A stretch of DNA of 10,785 nt from Pelagophyceae sp. CCMP2097 (lineage: Eukaryota; Sar; Pelagophyceae): positions 47,661-58,445 of the forward strand of contig MU657483.1 in the NCBI GenBank assembly GCA_026770575.1, given 5' to 3'. This document shows positions 6,937 through 10,785 of the stretch, piece after piece. The position numbers and the translations under genes are program-made. Under the pieces are notes generated by a model, which was not told the DNA's origin, did no database searches, and saw only the letters and a list, made by a program, of their open reading frames with translations. Numbering within the stretch: the first letter of the stretch is position 1; the number at the start of each line of letters is the position of its first letter.

Positions 6937-7401
6937 CAGCGGTGGGAATTCACTTGAAAGTCAAAGTGAGTGAACGTTCAATCGAGCCCCCAGATGACTG
7001 GGCCAAGTGAAGTGATAGTAAAGCGACGTTCACTACGGCTGAAAATTGTGGTGAAGTGAAGTGAACTTGTGAATCCGCGGGTTTTCCTGGGCATTCCATC
7101 GCTACTTCGTAGGCTCGTCCGCCCGACGGCTGTATGCGCCACCCATGACCCCAAGACGCCTGATCCAGGGCAGTACGACTCCAGTTACCCTACAGCGACC
7201 CTACAGCGACGGTGGGACCCCCTCCGGGGACCTCGCGCTGTGCGAAGATCGACGGGGCCGACGGGCGGTGTTGGTGAAGTGAAAATGAAGTGCTTCACAA
7301 ATTTTCGGTGTTAGTGAAAAATTAGTGAAGTGAAGTGAAAACGGTGATATGAATCGCTTCATTGAAGCTTCATTTCACCCTGAAATGAATTCCCACCGCT
7401 G
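6937..7401. mobile_element. Non-autonomous hAT element with 8-bp target site duplication
   Basis: A perfect 15-bp terminal inverted repeat, CAGCGGTGGGAATTC, occurs at 6937-6951 and, as its complement, at 7387-7401. Identical 8-bp flanks GTACCTCC lie at 6929-6936 and 7402-7409. CAGNG-type ends plus an 8-bp duplication are the classic hAT signature. Subterminal GTGAAGTGAAGTGAA-type motifs recur (about 7005, 7052, 7275, 7325), as is usual for hAT transposase binding. The 465-bp interior has no transposase and includes a small CCCTACAGCGAC duplication near 7190. It is inserted within the left arm of the larger foldback element, so it is younger than that element. Confidence 0.92.
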
Positions 7402-7419
7402 GTACCTCCCTATTTTTTC

Positions 7420-7546
7420 GTACCTCGAAAGAAACGCGCGGCTCCGCGATGATGACCCCCAGGACGTTCTCAGCCCCCCCCCCCCCCCCCCGTACCTCGA
7501 AAGAAACGCGCGGCTCCGCGATGATGACCCCCAGGACGTTCTCAGC
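7420..7546 (+). repeat. Tandem duplication of a 55-bp unit separated by a C-run
   Basis: GTACCTCGAAAGAAACGCGC and the following bases to GTTCTCAGC occur identically at 7420-7474 and 7492-7546 (period 72 bp). The gap is an uninterrupted run of about 17 C. The identity implies a recent duplication, possibly by slippage at the C-run. Confidence 0.92.
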
Positions 7547-7736
7547 GCGCCCGCGCCCCCCGGAAGTCGCGAGTGGTGCATTCGACGCGCAGCGTTGCGG
7601 GCCATACTGAGTACCAAAAGTCACTGCCGTCGCGCGCGCGCGCCGCCCGCAATATGGGGGAAGAGGGCCGCCGGGGCGCTCGCGGCGCGCTTCGTGGGCC
7701 ACTCAGGGTGGCCATCTTCCCGGGGCGGCGACCCCA
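7541..7736 (+). repeat. Inner inverted repeat of the foldback element, left arm
   Basis: Matches the reverse complement of 8309-8510 at most positions, for example GGTCGCGAGTGG/AGTCGCGAGTGG, TCGACGCGCAGCGTTGCGGG, CCATACTGAGTACCAAAAGT and CTCGCGGCGCGCTTCGTGGG. The right arm has about 8 extra bases, including an A-run next to the CAATATG motif. Composition is very GC-rich with a CG dinucleotide run. Confidence 0.9.
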
Positions 7737-7748
7737 GCGCACGAAGTT

Positions 7749-8155
7749 GAGAGAAGGACACTCGGAACGGGAGTTGAGTTATGGTAGAGAGAGATATGGG
7801 TCGGGCGTATCTTCCTCTCATGCTCCCCTTGAGTCGTGGCGGAAAGCCTCGACTCAAACGAACATGAATTTCGGCCGTCGGGGCCTGTGCTGGGCGACGG
7901 TGCCGGTGGCCGTCGGGGCCTCCCCTTGTCGAAGGCTCTCCTTGTGCGGCCGTCTGGGCCTTTGCTGGGCGACGGCGCCGGTGGCCTTCGGGACCTCTCC
8001 TTGTCGAGGACTCTCCTTGTTGATTCGGCCGTCTGGGCCTTCTTCTTCATCTTTCTTTCTCTTTCTTTCTCTTTTTTCGCGACGCGAGAGAAGGACACTC
8101 GGAACGGGAGTTGAGTTATGGTAGAGAGTTAAGGGTCAGGCGTATCTTCCTCTCA
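7749..8155 (+). repeat. Direct repeats of about 70 bp flanking the foldback centre
   Basis: GAGAGAAGGACACTCGGAAC and the following ATGGTAGAGAG, GGCGTATCTTCCTCTCA occur at 7749-7820 and 8086-8155 (337 bp apart) with few differences. They bracket the 75-bp minisatellite and a pyrimidine tract (about 8040-8078). The pattern looks like a duplicated cassette within an inverted-repeat element. Confidence 0.88.
7872..8039 (+). repeat. 75-bp minisatellite, about 2.2 copies
   Basis: Units begin CGGCCGTCGGGGCC at 7872, CGGCCGTCTGGGCC at 7947, and CGGCCGTCTGGGCC again at 8026 (spacing 75, then 79). Units share GCTGGGCGACGG(T/C)GCCGGTGGCC and CTCTCCTTGT. In one frame 25-residue units starting RPSGP(V/L)LGDGAGG repeat perfectly in phase, but opposite-strand frames are equally open, so no protein is called. 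Confidence 0.85.
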
Positions 8156-8308
8156 GAAGTGTCCCCTCCGAGCCAGCGGAGCCTCCGACCGAAAGGCCGC
8201 TGCGTTTCCGCCGGCGTCCGCTTCGTAGCGCTTGCGTCCCAGCACATGGTGTCACCCGCCGGCCTTCGTCGCGGCGCCGCTGGCTCAAGAGGGCCGCATC
8301 GTACCCTT

Positions 8309-8510
8309 GAGTCGCCGCCCAGAGAAGATGGCCACCCTGAGCGGCCCACGAAGCGCGCCGCGAGCGCCCTGCGGCTCTCTTCCCCCCTTTTTTCGCATAT
8401 TGCGGGTGGCGCGCGCGCGCGACGGCGGTAAACTTTTGGTACTCAGTATGGCCCGCAACGCTGCGCGTCGAACGCGCCACTCGCGACCTCCAGGGAGCGC
8501 GCGCGCTGAG
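8309..8510 (-). repeat. Inner inverted repeat of the foldback element, right arm
   Basis: Reverse-complement partner of 7541-7736; on this strand it reads ACTTTTGGTACTCAGTATGG then CCCGCAACGCTGCGCGTCGA. ORFs that run through either arm are shadows of this structure, with mirrored peptides on opposite strands. Confidence 0.9.
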
Positions 8511-8800
8511 AAATCCCTACCGCCCGAGAAAGACTTTCTGCCAAAAGAGAGGGCTGGAACCTAGGAATTCCTAGGTGGTATTAACCGAGTTCGGCCCCTA
8601 AAATTCGAGCTCCTCGGTCTTTTCCAACCCAAAGTTCCGAAGACCCCCCAAAAAGGACCGGATTAGTTTTTAGGGTTCGGTATGAACTGAGGGTCATAAG
8701 CGCTGGATTCTACTTTTCCCAGCCATACGTATTTAAAGGGATCCTTCTGCTGAAACGTCCTGGCTTTGGATTGGTCGAACAAATGCAGCAGAAATCGCAT

Positions 8801-9015
8801 ATTACAAGAGCGCGCCGGAGGCACACGGAGGACCCGAAGGATAAAGCCAAATCCCATTGCAATGCCCGCGTAAATAATTAAAATTATTTAATCTTATCGC
8901 AGAATTTTGCGACCAACCAGGTTTGAACCTGTGACCACCTTCTTCTTCTATTATGATTCCAATGATTCCCATTTTTAGCGATCGCATTAACCACCAATCG
9001 CCTAATCTCCCCAAA
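8801..9015 (-). mobile_element. tRNA-derived SINE-like element, copy 2
   Basis: Inverted copy of 1-304. On the minus strand an A-box-like GATTGGTGGTTAATGCG (8999-8983) is followed by GCTAAAAATGGGAATC and a near-consensus B-box GGTTCAAACCT (8929-8919), then a short AT-rich link and the same body ending CGCGCTCTTGTAAT at 8801. The B-box is better preserved than in copy 1, and the element is shorter because the A-rich stretch is nearly absent. The 5' side is joined to a CAGA/GGAC microsatellite. A pol III-transcribed retroposon is inferred from the boxes. Confidence 0.74.
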
Positions 9016-9040
9016 GGTGGAACCTCGCGGATTTACCCGT

Positions 9041-9090
9041 GGACAGACAGACGGACGGACAGACAGAAGGACGGACGTCTGCGGACAGAC
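9041..9090. repeat. CAGA/GGAC-type microsatellite
   Basis: Interrupted GGACAGACAGACGGAC runs next to the 5' end of SINE copy 2; complementary to the TCTG run at 695-721. Confidence 0.8.
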
Positions 9091-9125
9091 AAAATTACCC
9101 ATGGCAATCCTCCAATCAAAGGACC

Positions 9126-9176
9126 CGAAGGGCCCTTGCCGTAAACTGACGTTGATTAAACGGCAAGGGCCCTTCG
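9126..9176. repeat. 17-bp perfect hairpin inside the left terminal repeat
   Basis: CGAAGGGCCCTTGCCGT (9126-9142) is exactly complementary to ACGGCAAGGGCCCTTCG (9160-9176) across a 17-base loop. The right terminus lacks it. On either strand it would give a very stable stem; no T-run terminator pattern follows. Confidence 0.93.
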
Positions 9177-9378
9177 CAAGGTGGGTAAAAACTTAGAGAC
9201 GTGTTTTAATCAAATCCATCAAAAGTCGTTTAAAACATGTTCCCCAAACAGGGCTTAAACATATGTTCTGTGTTTCCCGCCGTGGCGCCGCAATCCCGCG
9301 GCCGCCGGCCGGGCCCCTGTCTACCCGCGTAGATCCCCTGGGGAGATGAATAGCTCAAATTGGGATACTATATTAGGA

Positions 9379-9624
9379 TTAAATCCGCGGCATCTCGCGG
9401 TATCTCGGCGGCGTCGCAGCTACTGCGCGGCCGCCGCCGCTCGTGCACGCCTCACGACTGTCGGAAGACGTAGCGCGCATGCGGCCCACGTTGGCGAAGA
9501 CGTACGTCCTGCTGCAATGCACGCAGGTGCGCTTCTGGCGGGACTTCGTCTTGTCGCCATTTTCGTACGTCTCCTCCTCCAGGAGGATGTGCCCGTGCAC
9601 CGGGTCCCGCGCGCGTCCCGACAT
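9379..9624 (-). pseudogene. BED-type zinc-finger transposase N-terminal fragment
   Basis: The open frame spans 9711-9379; the ATG at 9624 gives MSGRARDPVHGHILLEEETY and then RTCVHCSRTYVFANVGRMRA. This follows the layout of BED fingers at the start of hAT-like and related transposases: a basic D-P-x-x-x-H lead-in, C-x2-C, an aromatic residue, N-x3-(L/M), then a His and Cys. Here the two first Cys (CVHC) are present, but the expected His after RMRA is Thr and a Cys follows 11 residues later, so the finger looks damaged. The frame stops about 20 residues after the finger and no catalytic DDE/RNase H domain follows. It lies inside the 9121-9898 inverted-repeat element, consistent with a decayed transposase exon. 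Assignment is by pattern memory only. Confidence 0.45.
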
Positions 9625-9930
9625 CGGCCTCTGTGCGTGGCGGGAGCGGCCGCGTCGCTCTCGCAATAACTTTTGACGAAAGTGCAGATTCGAAAATTGT
9701 GAAATGATCATCCAGACCGCTCTGTACGACTCCTTGGTCTTCCGCGAGGGTGGCGGGCGCGCTCTGACACGCGCGATATTTTAGCGTGTTTTAAACACGT
9801 GTTTTGGGATAATTTATGAAATCCCCTCAAAACGTTGTTTCAAACATGGTCCCTGGAGCCCGTCGCCATGTTTTTACCCACCTTGGCCCTTCGGGTCCTC
9901 AAAAATGTGGCTCATAAAAATTGAGGCAAA

Positions 9931-10457
9931 GTTACGATGGTCACTGCGCAAGTTGTTTTATTAGGACAGTCCGCGCGAATAGTTCACTTTATTAGGATGG
10001 TCTCTGCGGATAATTGCTTTTATCAAGATGGACTTTTTTATTACGATGGTCTCTGCTCAATCTAATTTTATTACGATGGTCTCTGCCGAAGTTATAGTAT
10101 TACGGTGGTCTCTGCTCAAACCTAATTCATTAGGATGGTCACTATCGCAAGTCATTTTATTAGGATGGTCACTGCGGATGATTGCTTTATTAGGATGGTC
10201 ACCGCCGGGGTTTATTAAGACGGTCTCTGTCAAATCTTTTTTATTATGATGGTCACTACCGCTTTTATTTTTATTAGGATGGTCACTGCGAATAGTTGCT
10301 TTATTAGGATGGTCACCGCCGGGGTTTATTAAGACGGTCTCTGTCAAATCTTTTTTTATTATGATGGTCACTACCGCAAGTTTTTTATTAGGATGGTCAC
10401 TGGGGTTAGTTGCTTTATTAGGATGGTCACCGCCGTTTTTTTTTTAAGACGGTCTCT
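9931..10457. repeat. 38-bp tandem array with 114-bp higher-order period
   Basis: Monomers carry TTATTAGGATGGTCACTGCG-type sequence. The left part (9931-10160) is diverged with units of about 30-38 bp and variants GGATGGTCTCTGC and ACGATGGTC. The right part is a trimeric higher-order unit: GGATGGTCACTG starts at 10163, 10277 and 10391, exactly 114 bp apart, each followed by GCTTTATTAGGATGGTCACC and TTAAGACGGTCTCT. Frames on both strands stay open in places (SDHPNK-like repeats on the minus strand), but this follows from the repeat. A non-coding satellite or minisatellite is the best reading. Confidence 0.93.
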
Positions 10458-10465
10458 AGAGTAAA

Positions 10466-10622
10466 GGTCGATTTAAGAACCTGGTCAATTTAAGAACCGA
10501 CGAAAAAATCGACAAAAAAACTTTCAATATCTCAATAAGGCATTTATAAGACTCAATTAAAATCCATTAAATCCCGTATTGGGATATTATCCGGCTCCAG
10601 GGGCCCGGTTCTTAATCTGACC
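10466..10622. repeat. Short inverted-repeat element adjoining the satellite array
   Basis: GGTCGATTTAAGAACC (10466-10481) and GGTCAATTTAAGAACC (10483-10498) form a tandem pair. GGTTCTTAATCTGACC (10607-10622) is the inverted partner, with two mismatches to the second copy. The AT-rich interior of about 108 bp has no ORF. A degraded miniature inverted-repeat element is possible; no target duplication is seen. Confidence 0.6.
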
Positions 10623-10785
10623 GGCGGGTTTTTAAGGACCGATGGTCGGTTCGGAATCTGCCTATGCTAAATTTCTCACGGAGGTCCTCCGCGGACGCCA
10701 TGATTTGGAGATGGGTGGAGGGGACCCAGACGCGTCCCCTGGCAGCGTCAAAACCGCAAACAACGGCGTCGCCGGGCCGCTGTTT
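10623..10785. other. Unassigned window end
   Basis: Composition shifts to GC-rich near 10680. A small stem AGGGGAC/GTCCCCT lies at 10719-10740 and GAGGTCCTC at 10681. This could be the edge of the next gene, but no motif or reading frame supports a call. Confidence 0.4.

Larger units (their letters stand above)
6801..8686. mobile_element. Large composite foldback element (about 1.9 kb)
   Basis: The outer ends are inverted repeats of about 42 bp: 6801-6842 begins TTATACCAAACCCTAAAAAC, and the reverse complement of 8644-8686 begins TTCATACCGAACCCTAAAAA; both continue through TCCGG and CCTTTTTGGGGG. Inside lies a second, longer inverted pair of about 200 bp (7541-7736 with 8309-8510). Between outer and inner pairs the arms are too diverged to align by eye; removing the hAT insertion and a tandem duplication makes their lengths similar, so they may be one continuous terminal repeat. 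The centre holds direct repeats and a minisatellite but no transposase. A non-autonomous foldback transposon is inferred. Confidence 0.62.
9121..9898. mobile_element. Inverted-repeat DNA element carrying a BED-finger transposase remnant
   Basis: The left end is GGACCCGAAGGGCC (9121-9134) then AAGGTGGGTAAAAAC (9178-9192). The reverse complement of the right end (9898 inward) gives GGACCCGAAGGGCC directly joined to AAGGTGGGTAAAAAC. The left end is interrupted by a 43-bp palindromic insertion (9135-9177). TCAAA flanks both sides (9116-9120 and 9899-9903), a possible 5-bp target duplication. Subterminal CGTGTTTTAA/GTTTAAAACA and AAACATGT-like motifs recur on both sides (9200-9265, 9783-9848). The interior encodes a BED-finger-like peptide on the minus strand. 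Probably a non-autonomous or decayed DNA transposon; superfamily uncertain. Confidence 0.66.

Noticed and set aside
7573..8124. 183-aa plus ORF and matching minus ORFs in the foldback element
   Set aside because: They cross the inner inverted arm, direct repeats and minisatellite, and similar peptides appear from the opposite arm on the other strand, so they reflect repeat structure.
10028..10371. ORFs in the satellite array (SDHPNK-type repeats on the minus strand)
   Set aside because: The 38-bp monomer is not a multiple of three and the frame stays open only by the low stop content of the repeat; no start context or flanking domain.
1..10785. CRISPR array or bacterial defence system
   Set aside because: The tandem arrays lack constant repeats with unique spacers, no cas or defence genes are present, and the other features are eukaryotic.

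Overview
The window looks like nuclear DNA of a GC-rich microbial eukaryote, most likely a unicellular alga or related protist (inference). The evidence is one intronless, strongly GC3-biased gene with a eukaryote-type start context (GCCACC before ATG), tRNA-derived SINE-like repeats, a textbook hAT footprint (8-bp target duplication, CAGCG-type termini), and long stretches of non-coding repeats. Nothing suggests bacterial operons, and no rRNA, CRISPR array or functional tRNA gene is seen. The lineage cannot be fixed from the sequence alone.

Layout: 1-304 is a SINE-like element with tRNA-type A and B boxes; a second copy lies inverted at 8801-9015. 305-930 holds no convincing gene. 930-1195, 4648-4800 and 5249-5426 are copies of one dispersed GC-rich repeat that carries a short Arg/Leu-rich reading frame. 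1366-2892 is the one clear gene, a ZIP (LIV-1-like) metal transporter with an expanded His/Asp/Glu metal-binding repeat in its extracytoplasmic N-terminus. 2893-4313 has no gene. 4316-4645 is a 330-bp foldback MITE flanked by TA. 4713-5324 is an uncertain ORF with in-phase repeats. 5700-6224 is a protein-like but start-less ORF with a weak SHOCT-like helix pair.

6258-8686 is a nested block of transposable elements. A G/C-tract-rich inverted-repeat element (6258-6813) shares a terminus with a large foldback element (6801-8686). The foldback carries ~200-bp inner inverted repeats, a 75-bp minisatellite, a ~72-bp tandem duplication and an inserted 465-bp non-autonomous hAT element (6937-7401). 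After the second SINE comes another inverted-repeat element (9121-9898) with a remnant of a BED-type zinc-finger transposase N-terminus and a 43-bp palindromic insertion in one terminus. Then follow a 38/114-bp higher-order tandem array (9931-10457) and a short inverted-repeat element (10466-10622).

Functionally, only the transporter can be assigned a cellular job (divalent metal, probably zinc, movement into the cytosol). Everything else is repeat landscape or candidate gene fragments. The least explained structures are the nested foldback system at 6258-8686 and the palindrome-bearing BED element at 9121-9898.
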